This document shows, piece after piece, positions 19,952 to 29,326 of a DNA stretch of 64,000 nt. Origin of the DNA: JAGTVG01 sp963820995 (lineage in GTDB: Bacteria; Bacteroidota; Bacteroidia; Cytophagales; Cyclobacteriaceae); assembly GCA_963820995.1 (NCBI GenBank), contig CAWGCL010000008.1, positions 124,001-188,000 of the forward strand, given 5' to 3'. The notes under the pieces were generated by a model that was given only the letters and a program-made list of their open reading frames with translations, did no database searches and was not told where the DNA came from. Numbering within the stretch: the stretch's first letter is position 1; every line of letters starts with the position of its first letter. The translations under genes and the position numbers were made by a program.

Positions 19952-21874
19952 CTATGCTTTCTCTTTACTGATTAAAATACTTAACAGTGTAGCAGAAATC
20001 CTTCTAAAATTCTTTTCCGTGATTACACCTACCAACTTTTCATTTTTAATGACTGGGAGACAGCCAATTCTTTTGGATTTCATTATTTCCATGGCTTTTT
20101 TAATACTGGCATCAGGTCCAATTGTTATTGGATCTTTTACCATAATATCTTTTACGTTACTGGCCTTGCTGCTTTTTTTGTCTTTATTCCTGAAATGTCT
20201 TAATAAAAGCCCGGACGAAACCAAACCAGTAAGTTTTCCTCTTCCATCCTCGACCAATACGTATCTTAACTTCTGCCAGTCCATCATATCGGCCACCAGC
20301 TCAACAATATCATCCTGATGTACAGTGAACAGGTCTGTGTCCATGAATTCCTCAACAATCAGATGGGTGGGCTGCCAATCCCCAATATCATCAATTCCAG
20401 CCAGATCCCAGGTATGGACGGGTTTTTCCTTTTTTTGATTCTTGACCATTGCGGAAGTTATCGCAATTGATATTTCTTCCCGGTTTGCCTCTTTTGAAAG
20501 TTTAGAGAACGAGTTCAGGATCCAGGTGGATCCGTTCTGACGGGTTTCGTTTCGTTCTTCAATAACCGACATATATTTATCAATATCCTTCCTGTCAATA
20601 TTACGTTTTTTAAGTCCTTGTTTGGCCAGAGGTAATAATTCCTTTTTGATCAATTCCGCAACTGATATTTTTAATCCATTGATCCATGTCATCTCCGTCT
20701 CCATACCTTCCCTGGCAGCTGCGAAGAAATTGGATTTGGCGTCATCGAAATCTATAAGACTTGCTATGTCTTTATGTTCATCGCCAAAACCGATCATTAG
20801 GCCCAGCCAGAAGGCTGCGTTTGCTACTTCATCCACCACTGTCGGACCTGCAGGTAAAGCCCGGTTTTCTATTCTGAGATGTGGTTTCCCATCATCACCT
20901 ATTCCATAGCATGGTCTGTTCCATCTATAAACCGTTGAATTATGAATAGTAAGTGCCCGTAACCTTGGGACTTCGCCTTTATCGAGACAGGCCATCGCAT
21001 CATCTTCCTGTCCTGTCATCAGCATAATCCGGAATCGCATAATGTCTTCCTTGTACAGATCTAAAATGGAATTTTCCAGCCATTTGGTTCCAAAGATCAC
21101 TCGTGGACTCCGGTCACGAAGATGTTCCCCAGTAATCCTTGTATCTATGGATTGCTGAAAAAGAGCTACCCGGGTTTCTCTCCATAATCTTTTCCCGAAT
21201 AACATCGGCGAATTTGACGCCAGGGCCAAAACCGGGGCCGTCAATACCTGGGCATTATTGTATTGTTCCACAAAATCTGCCGGATTAACCTGCAGATGTA
21301 CTTGAAAACTCGTATTGCAAGCTTCAAGCATAGCTGAATCATGCTTGATCAGCAATTCATCGATGCCTCGTACCCTTAGTTCATATACTTTCCCTCTTAA
21401 ACGGTTCAATGCAGTAATAAGCGCATTATACCTCTTTAAAGGAGTCAGGTTCTCGAGGCCAAGGTCAAATTTTCTGATGGTAGGCAGGATGCCAGTTATG
21501 GCAAAGTCCACGTCAATCCTGGAGGCTTCATCTCTGAGTTCATTCAATAGCTTGAGAATCTCAGATTCAAGTTTTGAAAAACAATTCTTTTCGAAAAAAT
21601 GAGGTGTTAAATTGGCCTCAATATTGAATTTAGCAAGTTCTGTCGTAAAGTAATCTTTGTTCAGGTTCTCAAGGATCTCCATTACCTGTGGAGCTGGTTT
21701 ATAATGTTCATCGATCAGACAAATTTCCTGTTCAGCCCCGATCTTAATCTTACTTTCCTCAAAATATCCCTCATTAAGCATCCGATCAAGTGCTTTAACA
21801 TCCTGGAGCAATAACCTGGTAAATTCATTCAGGTCTTTTTGTTTTACTACAGATTTTACATTTATTTCGCCCAT
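19952..21874 (-). CDS. GCS2-type glutamate-amine/cysteine ligase with C-terminal CBS pair
   Basis: The 640-residue protein has two parts. Residues about 35-440 form a glutamine-synthetase-like amidoligase of the GCS2 family, with IKIGAEQEICLIDE at the nucleotide/metal site, LEACNTSFQVHLQVNPADFV, and the helix with RLWRETRVALFQQSIDTR. Residues about 510-635 are two CBS domains (FTVHQDDIVELVADMM...; MVKDPITIGPDASIKKAMEI...). CBS pairs usually bind adenine nucleotides and regulate the attached enzyme. The reaction would be ATP-dependent amide formation on the gamma-carboxylate of glutamate or a similar acid. It is followed by an aspartoacylase-like gene 8 bases downstream, an arrangement known from predicted amidoligase operons. 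Ordinary glutathione synthesis is possible, but no gshB lies nearby. Confidence 0.87.
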   Translation of the reverse strand: MGEINVKSVVKQKDLNEFTRLLLQDVKALDRMLNEGYFEESKIKIGAEQEICLIDEHYKPAPQVMEILENLNKDYFTTELAKFNIEANLTPHFFEKNCFSKLESEILKLLNELRDEASRIDVDFAITGILPTIRKFDLGLENLTPLKRYNALITALNRLRGKVYELRVRGIDELLIKHDSAMLEACNTSFQVHLQVNPADFVEQYNNAQVLTAPVLALASNSPMLFGKRLWRETRVALFQQSIDTRITGEHLRDRSPRVIFGTKWLENSILDLYKEDIMRFRIMLMTGQEDDAMACLDKGEVPRLRALTIHNSTVYRWNRPCYGIGDDGKPHLRIENRALPAGPTVVDEVANAAFWLGLMIGFGDEHKDIASLIDFDDAKSNFFAAAREGMETEMTWINGLKISVAELIKKELLPLAKQGLKKRNIDRKDIDKYMSVIEERNETRQNGSTWILNSFSKLSKEANREEISIAITSAMVKNQKKEKPVHTWDLAGIDDIGDWQPTHLIVEEFMDTDLFTVHQDDIVELVADMMDWQKLRYVLVEDGRGKLTGLVSSGLLLRHFRNKDKKSSKASNVKDIMVKDPITIGPDASIKKAMEIMKSKRIGCLPVIKNEKLVGVITEKNFRRISATLLSILISKEKA

Positions 21875-22044
21875 AACTCCAAGGTTAAATACGAGGATGC
21901 ATGATTTTTGCTGTCAGTCAATAAAAACAGGTATCAATATTAATGATTTTAACAGAGAAATTCACATTGACGGCACTTATGCTTAATAAATTTAACTATT
22001 TAATTCATAATTTAATAACTTAGGATTTAGCTGAAAGAAAAGAT

Positions 22045-23622
22045 TTGAGAAAATTGAGATCAACTTTAGTATTTATTTTACTTAGTCTGTGCACCGTCAG
22101 CCTCTATTCCCAGGAGCAAACCATTTATTTTAAAGACAGTACAATGGTGGGCAAAGGTATGGTTATAGATTCTAAAAAAGAGGGAGATTGGGTAATATAT
22201 AATAAAAACACCAAGCTGACGGAAATGGGTAAGTTTACCAATAACCAAAGGGATGGCATATGGGTGCTTTATACACCAAGCCAGATCAAACTCCTGGAAC
22301 TTGAATACGCTGATGGCCATGTGAATGGAACATATAAACAGTATTATACTGACGGCAGCCTCTATATTTCAGGTATGATAGAATCTGATAGTATAAAAAC
22401 CGGCAGGTGGGAGGAAAGGTATAACAATGGCGTCTTGAAAAGCGAAGGTTTTTATGAAAACAACATGAAAAATGGCTCCTGGAATTACTTTAAAGATTCC
22501 GGATTACCTTTCTTAGAATCTGAATATGTTAATGATACCCTAAATGGACCCTATAAGGAATATGATGTTTTTGGCAATATAATGTCGGAGGGTGAATACA
22601 AAAATGGAAAATTGCATGGGCAATGGAAGGAATATAATGAATACGGGTACGTAAGTAAATCTTCAGATTACCTTGAGGGTGAACTGAATGGTGCTGTCAC
22701 CGAATTCTATGACAATGGCCAGAGGAAATCCGAAAAGCAGTATCTCAATGGCATTCCACAAAAAAAATGGATCTTTTTCTATCCAAATGGAAGAAAGAAA
22801 AATGAAATGTCATTTGAAGATGGATTCCGGAGTGGAGAATACCTGGAATTTCATGATAATGGAAAACTAAGTGTATCGGGGAAATATGTCCTTGATAAAA
22901 AGGTTGGCATATGGTATAATTACTATAATACTGGAGTCCTTTTTGCTACAGGGCCTTATCTTGATGACGAAAAAGATGGATTATGGAAGTATTTCAATGA
23001 GTATGGATATCTTATTTCTGAAGGGAATTTCGAGAATGGATATGAAACCGGTCTCTGGTTCTTCTATCATGATAACGACAGTATTGAGTCGATTGGTAAC
23101 TATGTTAATGGAGAGGAAGATGGTTTATGGGGATTATTTTGGGAAGATGGCACACAGAAACAGGAAGAATTCTGGGAAAATGGCCGATTGTTAATTATCA
23201 CTGATGTGTATTTTGCTGATGATACTTTGACAGCTGGAAACGTGGTCAATGGAAACGGGACCCGGATCGACTATTACCAAAACAAGACAATTCAGGAAAA
23301 GGTGGATTATGTTGGTGGCAAAATAAATGGGAACTGGGAATTTTATGATGAAGAGGGGATTTTATCTTTCAAAGGCCAGATGGTTGATAATGCCAGAAAT
23401 GGGCAATGGACTTTTTATCATCCAAATGGAGAAGTTGAGTCCAAAGGCCTTTATAAGAATGATGAGATGGATGGCGAATGGCAGTTTTTCACTAAAAAGG
23501 GAAAATTAAGGCAAACAATTGACTATACCATAGAAGAGGAGGAGGAAACTGAAGATAAGCAGGAAGGTGTCGAAATTGAGGAAGAAGGAAGTAGTCCCGA
23601 AGAAGATACTGAAGGCAATTAG
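22045..23622 (+). CDS. Secreted MORN/YwqK-type repeat protein
   Basis: The 525-residue protein begins at TTG 22045 with an AG-rich stretch 5-10 bases ahead, and has a signal peptide (LVFILLSLCTVSLYSQ). The rest is about seventeen repeats of roughly 23 residues with the pattern NG-x-x-x-G-x-W-x-x-Y-x-x-x-G-x-x-x-x-x-G. An acidic tail of Glu-rich residues (about 500-525) ends it. These are the MORN-variant/toxin-antitoxin YwqK-like beta-hairpin repeats common in Bacteroidota secreted proteins. There is no catalytic domain, so it is probably a structural or binding protein at the cell surface. It is divergent from the GCS2 gene and stands alone. The partner is unknown. Confidence 0.87.
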   Translation: MRKLRSTLVFILLSLCTVSLYSQEQTIYFKDSTMVGKGMVIDSKKEGDWVIYNKNTKLTEMGKFTNNQRDGIWVLYTPSQIKLLELEYADGHVNGTYKQYYTDGSLYISGMIESDSIKTGRWEERYNNGVLKSEGFYENNMKNGSWNYFKDSGLPFLESEYVNDTLNGPYKEYDVFGNIMSEGEYKNGKLHGQWKEYNEYGYVSKSSDYLEGELNGAVTEFYDNGQRKSEKQYLNGIPQKKWIFFYPNGRKKNEMSFEDGFRSGEYLEFHDNGKLSVSGKYVLDKKVGIWYNYYNTGVLFATGPYLDDEKDGLWKYFNEYGYLISEGNFENGYETGLWFFYHDNDSIESIGNYVNGEEDGLWGLFWEDGTQKQEEFWENGRLLIITDVYFADDTLTAGNVVNGNGTRIDYYQNKTIQEKVDYVGGKINGNWEFYDEEGILSFKGQMVDNARNGQWTFYHPNGEVESKGLYKNDEMDGEWQFFTKKGKLRQTIDYTIEEEEETEDKQEGVEIEEEGSSPEEDTEGN

Positions 23623-23774
23623 TTTGTACCTCAACCAGATCTACCATAATTTCTAAAAACGATTCAACCCACTATACAACCAATTCGAAGGAGAATATCG
23701 CCCAATCTGCAAATAATTTTTCTCATTGGTTAATAATATCCGAAAATTTGATTCATAGAAATCAATAAAATATC

Positions 23775-24671
23775 ATGAAAACTTTCTTTGATCATACCTG
23801 GCGGGTAATAGTTGGTACAATTGCATTATACATTATATGGATCGTGAGCATGACGCTCAGCGAATCGATAATCCCTTCAGGATTAAAGACACCTGATGCA
23901 CCTGAGGCACTTTCAGCAGCAATGTTATTTATTGTCTGTTTTCTGCATGTTCTGGTTTTGTACATTTTTGTCCGTAATTCCAGATGGTATGGAATTAGAT
24001 TATCCCTTACGGTATTTTTCCTGGTTTTCATAATCCAGTTCTTTTTAAGCATTATTGAAGCAATATGGTTTAATAACAGTTTAAACTTGCCCGTTAGTGG
24101 ACAAAAATTTATTTTATTATCAGGATTTTTAATGTCTCTCGCTTTTTCACCTTTATTCGTCTGGATAAGTGGAAAGATGAAATCAAAAGGAGAAAAAGAA
24201 ATACCTGGAATTGACTGGTTTAAATTTTTATCCATGGAATCGGGAATAAAAATTACCATTCTGATTGTCATCGTTTATCCCATGCTCTACAATCTGGCGG
24301 GTTATTTTATTGCCTGGCAGTTTGAGTCAGTGAGGCTTTTTTATACGGAATCCAGTAATATCGAACCATTTGGAGCCATGCTCTTTGAGAACATCAGATC
24401 GGGGCTTTATTTTTTTCAGATTCCTCGAGGGCTGATCTGGGTTCTGCTTGCCTTACCGGTTTATTATTCGGTAAATGGAACCTATATCCGAAAAGGGATA
24501 ATAATTGGGCTGTTATTTGCAACGCTTATGAATGCACAGCATCTACTGCCTAATCCTTACTTCCCTGCAGAAGTATCACTTGCTCATTTTATAGAGACTT
24601 ATATATCTAATTTTATCTGGGGATTCAGTATTGCCTGGATGTTGAACTGGCATCCAAAAGGGGAAGAATAA
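23775..24671 (+). CDS. Polytopic membrane protein of unknown function
   Basis: This 298-residue protein has about seven or eight hydrophobic helices from residue 10 to 290 and only short loops. I do not recognise a family motif. The segment NAQHLLPNPYFPAEVSLAHF near residue 255 is polar and rich in His/Pro, and may be a conserved loop. Both termini look cytoplasmic. It follows the MORN-repeat gene by about 150 bases on the same strand and may be expressed separately. No function is proposed. Confidence 0.75.
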   Translation: MKTFFDHTWRVIVGTIALYIIWIVSMTLSESIIPSGLKTPDAPEALSAAMLFIVCFLHVLVLYIFVRNSRWYGIRLSLTVFFLVFIIQFFLSIIEAIWFNNSLNLPVSGQKFILLSGFLMSLAFSPLFVWISGKMKSKGEKEIPGIDWFKFLSMESGIKITILIVIVYPMLYNLAGYFIAWQFESVRLFYTESSNIEPFGAMLFENIRSGLYFFQIPRGLIWVLLALPVYYSVNGTYIRKGIIIGLLFATLMNAQHLLPNPYFPAEVSLAHFIETYISNFIWGFSIAWMLNWHPKGEE

Positions 24672-25097
24672 ATAGTGTGAGTTAAATCAACCAGCTCTTG
24701 AGATGCATTGCACCAGGAATAAGCCTGGATTGTGGGGAAACGAACCGGGTATTTTCCTGAACTGTGGATAATTCCTGGTTAAGAGAGTTATAATTTATGC
24801 TATTACAAACCTGGATATTATATTGTCATTAGAGGCTTCCACCGATTTGAATTTTAGTTTGTATATCCTCAGAGAATAAACAAATTAATAGCAAAACTAA
24901 TTTAATGCATGTTCTGTTTCAGGGTGAAACATTTGAAGGTTTGAATTTCCGAACTGATTATTAAGGCTATGTCGGTAGATATCAATTGGTTAGAAATAAT
25001 CTAATTATTCGCCGTCATTTTAAAGCGTAGTAAATCGCTAACAATCAGTATTTAAGATTTGAAAATAGTATTTATACCTTTGATTAATTGTAAGAAT
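24672..25097. other. Intergenic stretch between convergent genes
   Basis: These 426 bases separate the plus-strand membrane protein from the minus-strand cyclase. All frames contain many stops. I found no convincing terminator hairpin, repeat or RNA gene. Confidence 0.5.
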
Positions 25098-27137
25098 TTA
25101 AGGAAGGGGAAGGTTTATTTTCTTACAAATAGCAATAAATCTGGGATTATTAAATAATGGTTCAAAATAAAAAATGGATGTAATGTTAGGCACCTTGGGA
25201 TCGTGTTGTTCAAATCCCTTTTCAAGCCAGTCCATGGCTTTATCAGGCTGATTTGCCATAATGTAGATTTCTGCCATACTTATAGCTGAAATGTAATTAT
25301 TTTCAGCGTATTCCTCCAGGTGTTTCAATATTTTTTCATATGCCGCGAGATAACCCTGATCGTTGAAAATCATTTCAATTTCTTTTATATCTTCTTCTGT
25401 AAAATTTAATAACACTGGGAGAGTATATCTCCATACTTTAATCATTTTATCATATTCTTTGCAACGAAAAGCTGCAGCCTCCAATAGACTATTGCCCATA
25501 AGGTCTCCCGGGTTAGCAGCTGTAATTTCCTCTGCAAGAGCCAGAGCGGTTTTACAATCACCTGCACCTAATAATATCGCTCCAGACCAAACCTTTATCT
25601 CAGGGCTTAAGGGATCCAGCTCGAGTGCCAACCGGCCTTGTACTACCCCTTCATCAATTCTCTGCAGATTACATAACAGCTGGCCATACAGCGCTCTTGC
25701 TATGGCGTCGTTGGGATTGATCGCCAAAGCCTTTAAGAACTCCTTCTCACTCTTCTCCCAGTCCCATTCCATCAGATAAGCAATCGACGCTAGTCCTCTA
25801 TGAACCTCTGAAAGGTTCGGATCCAATTCCAGCGCTTTGTAAAGGTTCTTGTAAATTTCAGGAAAGGTAACGGAAACTGGTTCATATCCCGCCTGGTTTA
25901 TATACATCCAAATTGATTCCAGAGCCAAATAAAGAGGTGCCCAGTCTGGTTCTTTCTCAATGGCACTGTTCAGATCGTCCAGGGATTTATACAATGATTC
26001 TCTGCTTAAATCCCCATCGTATTTCTGAGCCCTCAGATATGAATCATAGACCTCCTTGTCAACTGTTCTTGATCTGGCAAGTAGTTGGTCTTCTTTAGGT
26101 GTTAATATTGTACCTATCTCACTAGATATATCTTTTGTCACTCTGTTGTACAAATTCAGGATCTCACTTCTTTCAACCTTGAAGTCCTTAATCCAGAGTT
26201 GCTTCTCCTGGGGATAAGTGCTCCTAACTTGTACTTGTAAGCATACGCTATCATCCCCCAGGCACAAAACAGAACCTTCAATAAAAGTATTGACCCCCAA
26301 TTCCTCAGCGATTTCTGTTAACGACTTTTCAGTATCTTTATAGGTATTGGCTGTTGTCACGCCCAAAACTCGTAGAGCACCAATCTTTCCTACATTACCA
26401 ATCAAAATATCATGCATCCCTTCAACAAAATAATCAAGCGTGTCAGTACCAGTATAATTTGTAAATGGAAGGACCAGTAACGATTGTCTTTGTTCTGATG
26501 GTGGATTTATGATCTTTGGTAAAAAATAATACAAGGCAAAGGACAGTACGGCGATGACCATTATTCCAGCAACTATAGTTGTTCGTCCAAAACTTAATGG
26601 TCTTACCAGCTCACCAGTATCAATTGTAAAATCCAAAAGACTTTCATCCGTACAGCTAACTTTATAAATACCCATAGGTTTTTTAACACCTTTTAAAGTG
26701 TGTTCACCTATGAACTCAATTTCAAGACCTTCTTTATTTGCAATATCGCTATATACTTTTTCGGAAATAGCAATACCATTGGGGCCAGCCAGACCCTGAA
26801 TACGGGAGGCAATATTAACACCATCACCAAGCACATCTTTTTTCTCAAAGATCACATCCCCCTGATGAATGCCTATTCGTATAGGTATTTCTATTTCCTT
26901 AGTGGCTTTTTGGATCGACAAAGAGCACATAACAGCATCAATATTGGAATTAAAGCTTGCCAGGATACCCTCTCCCATTTCTTTCAGCCATCGACCATTA
27001 AATTTCTTGATGAGTCGCCTATGTATTCGCTGGTTTTTTTTGAGGATTTCGAACGCTTTTTTCTCATCTTTCTTCAATAATGAATCATAGCCAACAATGT
27101 CAGTGAACATGATGGCTGCTAACTTACGTTGTGACAT
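25098..27137 (-). CDS. Class III adenylate cyclase with membrane segment, TolB-like domain and TPRs
   Basis: The 679-residue protein has an N-terminal cyclase domain (about residues 5-160), a membrane helix (about 190-210), a TolB/FlgO-like region starting LLVLPFTNYTGTDTLDYFVE, and C-terminal TPRs (about 380-670). Visible catalytic residues are D13 in FTDIVGY, K52 and D101 for adenine recognition (KEMGEG and DVLGDGVN), N108 and R112. The second metal ligand, normally Asp in GDG, is Glu (E56). This arrangement is common in bacteria and would sense something through the periplasmic part. It stands alone, and a diverged repeat element lies just upstream (27262-27358). Its product is predicted as cAMP. 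Confidence 0.88.
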   Translation of the reverse strand: MSQRKLAAIMFTDIVGYDSLLKKDEKKAFEILKKNQRIHRRLIKKFNGRWLKEMGEGILASFNSNIDAVMCSLSIQKATKEIEIPIRIGIHQGDVIFEKKDVLGDGVNIASRIQGLAGPNGIAISEKVYSDIANKEGLEIEFIGEHTLKGVKKPMGIYKVSCTDESLLDFTIDTGELVRPLSFGRTTIVAGIMVIAVLSFALYYFLPKIINPPSEQRQSLLVLPFTNYTGTDTLDYFVEGMHDILIGNVGKIGALRVLGVTTANTYKDTEKSLTEIAEELGVNTFIEGSVLCLGDDSVCLQVQVRSTYPQEKQLWIKDFKVERSEILNLYNRVTKDISSEIGTILTPKEDQLLARSRTVDKEVYDSYLRAQKYDGDLSRESLYKSLDDLNSAIEKEPDWAPLYLALESIWMYINQAGYEPVSVTFPEIYKNLYKALELDPNLSEVHRGLASIAYLMEWDWEKSEKEFLKALAINPNDAIARALYGQLLCNLQRIDEGVVQGRLALELDPLSPEIKVWSGAILLGAGDCKTALALAEEITAANPGDLMGNSLLEAAAFRCKEYDKMIKVWRYTLPVLLNFTEEDIKEIEMIFNDQGYLAAYEKILKHLEEYAENNYISAISMAEIYIMANQPDKAMDWLEKGFEQHDPKVPNITSIFYFEPLFNNPRFIAICKKINLPLP

Positions 27138-27261
27138 GAGTGCTGTTTGTGGTTATATAAAAATCAGCCGCACGAAAACCTATCTTATTACAAGATACGA
27201 AAAATTGGGGAATTAATACACACCTCCACAACCTCAGGCTTAAACATAAAGCTACGATAGA

Positions 27262-27358
27262 AAGCGTCTGATGCATTCTTGTTCGGGGGGATATAGATTT
27301 TGAAATTATAGAATTGAAATGGTCTCGGGATAAAAAAACATACAATGTCCGCATTCTT
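27262..27358 (-). repeat. Diverged intergenic repeat, copy 1
   Basis: Two conserved blocks appear in the minus direction: GAATGCGGACATTGTATGTT starting at 27356, and AAGAATGCATCAGACGC starting at 27280, 76 bases apart. The same blocks recur at 29266/29188 and 32076/32004 with spacings of 78 and 72. The similarity to copy 2 seems to continue to about 27230 (GAGGTTGTGGAGG against AAGGTTGTGAATA). A 101-codon open frame (27493-27188) spans the copy but resembles no family I know. Confidence 0.6.
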
Positions 27359-27591
27359 TGCATATCGCAGATCCGCAATGAGGAACTTTGAAAGAATCTC
27401 ATTTGTTATCTTGATAAACCAACGATGAAAGAAGTAAAGGTGGGGGTGATTTTTCCTATATACGTTTTTCAGTTCTAGATAAGTATACTCCAAAGGTGGA
27501 TAACAACGAACCTATTGTGCTTAACGATAAGATTATTTTTTTATAACCAAATATTTGCTAAATTATACTACAAACCAAATCCGCTAATATT

Positions 27592-29073
27592 ATGAAATTT
27601 TTTAAACGCTTATCACTAATTCTAGTATTAATTTCATGTAACATAATTCCTGATGATGAAGAAGAATTTTATTATTATGAACCTGTTATAGGTGAGGCAT
27701 ATCAGGTCATTGCAGATTTAGACAATATGGTGGAATTTGAATATCAAATTCAAAAAGACCTCCTAGTCGAGACTGAAGATTCCAGAGGTTATAAATATAC
27801 TCTGGAGATTCCTGCCTTCGCAATTTCACCTGGTTCTTCTAACAATTTCAGGGGGTATATAGCGCCATTGTCCGGCATACAAAATTTACCTTCTGACGTA
27901 GATTTTCAATTTGGAGTGGAAGTTGAGCCTTTTGGTGTGACATTCTCAAAACCTGTAAAAATAACAATTGATTTACCAGGCAATTTCGATACTCAAAATC
28001 TAAAGGGCTTTTACAATGAGGGGGATTGGGGAATGGCATATTTGGAGCCAATACAAATTAAAAGATCCTCCGGAAACGTACAAGCAATTTTCAATGTTCT
28101 ACACTTTTCACAGTATGGCGGTATAAATGCTGGGAATGAAAATTTTGATTGCCCGGATCCACGGAGTGCACAGACTTGCGAAAATGTAAGGGAAATTATT
28201 GCCTGCAAACTAAGTACTTATGAAGTAGGAGGAAATGAGGAGTTGACCCAAGAAGATAAAAACTCAATAAATGCCATATTAAGAACATTCATGGAAATGC
28301 AACTTCAATACCTCGAGGAAGAACCTCCTGATTATCTTGATTTGTTTGAATTTCAATATGATTTATCACAGTATTTATGTTGGGAAGCAATGACGCAAGA
28401 ATTTAATTCCAATCCTGAATCAATTTTTGGTGATCTTTATAATAAAGCAGAAGAATATATCAATGATGTTTTTACCGAAATAATGACGGATCTGGAAGAA
28501 ACATGTATTGGGGATAGACTCAATTATGATTGTACCTATGGAACTGCTTGGAATACTATGCTTACTTATATACAAATGCTGGTAGTAGCTCAGCAACTGG
28601 GCATAGATGAGAAGATACCTATTCCTGACCTATTTGAGTTTTGTGATGGTGCAGTCAATGAATTATTGCACAATTTTACTATGGTTAATCGTTTAAATAT
28701 GACTGAGTTTAGTTATCCGGGAGGGCCTAACAATTATTTTAACTATTATAAGAACTATTATATTGAATTACAAGATCCTAATGATGTAATCAGTATTGAT
28801 TATTTTATGACCAATATTTTGGATTCCTTAGTAAAAGTAGAAGATACTGATATACAATGGATCGAAACAGGTAGTCAACTCACCAGTGAAAATGCATTTA
28901 TATATAACAATGGTACAATTTCATTAAATACAATTCAGGAATATGTATCACAATCACTTAATTGTAATTGGGCCGAAGAGATATGTGTAGAGCATTTTTA
29001 TTCAGTATTCTCGTTATATCGAAATGATTGTGATGTCGCCAGCGTTACTTTAAGCTGGTATAATCAACAATGA
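27592..29073 (+). CDS. Large lipoprotein of unknown function
   Basis: The 493-residue protein starts with a short lipoprotein signal ending LVLISCNIIPDDEEE; the lipidated Cys is about residue 17. Residues about 60-180 look like an all-beta domain (TLEIPAFAISPGSSNNF, then VEPFGVTFSKPVKITIDLPG). This resembles the immunoglobulin-like or ZU5-like domains of surface lipoproteins. The rest is mostly helical with conserved-looking Cys pairs (CPDPRSAQTC, CIGDRLNYDC, CNWAEEIC) that could form disulfides. I recognise no enzyme motif. It is flanked by copies of a diverged repeat, and a bidirectional hairpin follows. Base usage is more AT-rich than in its neighbours. Confidence 0.72.
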   Translation: MKFFKRLSLILVLISCNIIPDDEEEFYYYEPVIGEAYQVIADLDNMVEFEYQIQKDLLVETEDSRGYKYTLEIPAFAISPGSSNNFRGYIAPLSGIQNLPSDVDFQFGVEVEPFGVTFSKPVKITIDLPGNFDTQNLKGFYNEGDWGMAYLEPIQIKRSSGNVQAIFNVLHFSQYGGINAGNENFDCPDPRSAQTCENVREIIACKLSTYEVGGNEELTQEDKNSINAILRTFMEMQLQYLEEEPPDYLDLFEFQYDLSQYLCWEAMTQEFNSNPESIFGDLYNKAEEYINDVFTEIMTDLEETCIGDRLNYDCTYGTAWNTMLTYIQMLVVAQQLGIDEKIPIPDLFEFCDGAVNELLHNFTMVNRLNMTEFSYPGGPNNYFNYYKNYYIELQDPNDVISIDYFMTNILDSLVKVEDTDIQWIETGSQLTSENAFIYNNGTISLNTIQEYVSQSLNCNWAEEICVEHFYSVFSLYRNDCDVASVTLSWYNQQ

Positions 29074-29163
29074 GTAAAATATGAATTTTGAATATTAAAA
29101 TTGAATAAACAGGCGTAGTACCAAAAATCATATTCACAACCTTAAATACATACGATAAGCAGC

Positions 29164-29190
29164 AAAAGAATGCGTCTGATGCATTCTTTT
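29164..29190. terminator. Bidirectional hairpin terminator
   Basis: A perfect 10-bp stem, AAAAGAATGC (29164-29173) and GCATTCTTTT (29181-29190), with a 7-base loop sits between the plus-strand lipoprotein and the minus-strand cyclase, which converge. The AAAA/TTTT ends allow termination in both directions. It coincides with the second block of repeat copy 2. Confidence 0.65.
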
Positions 29191-29268
29191 ATATTTCATA
29201 GTAAAGTGCTGCTTTTTAAAGTATCCCAACGATCTCAGGCTTGAAAAACATATAATATCCACACTCAA
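29172..29268 (-). repeat. Diverged intergenic repeat, copy 2
   Basis: Minus-strand block 1 (GAGTGTGGATATTATATG) starts at 29266 and block 2 (AAGAATGCATCAGACGC) at 29188. Block 1 extends into GGGATACTTTAA, which is also found at the same place in copy 3. The copy lies about 60 bases downstream of the second cyclase gene and includes its terminator hairpin. Confidence 0.6.
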
Positions 29269-29326
29269 GGTAGGGTAGAAAAGATTGTTTAAACGACTGA
29301 TTGAAATTCTGCATCTGTCTTCAAAT

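Noticed and set aside
22045..23622. Repeated units as a CRISPR array or tandem DNA repeat
   Set aside because: The repetition is at protein level (MORN-type beta hairpins) with variable DNA; there are no identical repeats with spacers and no cas genes.
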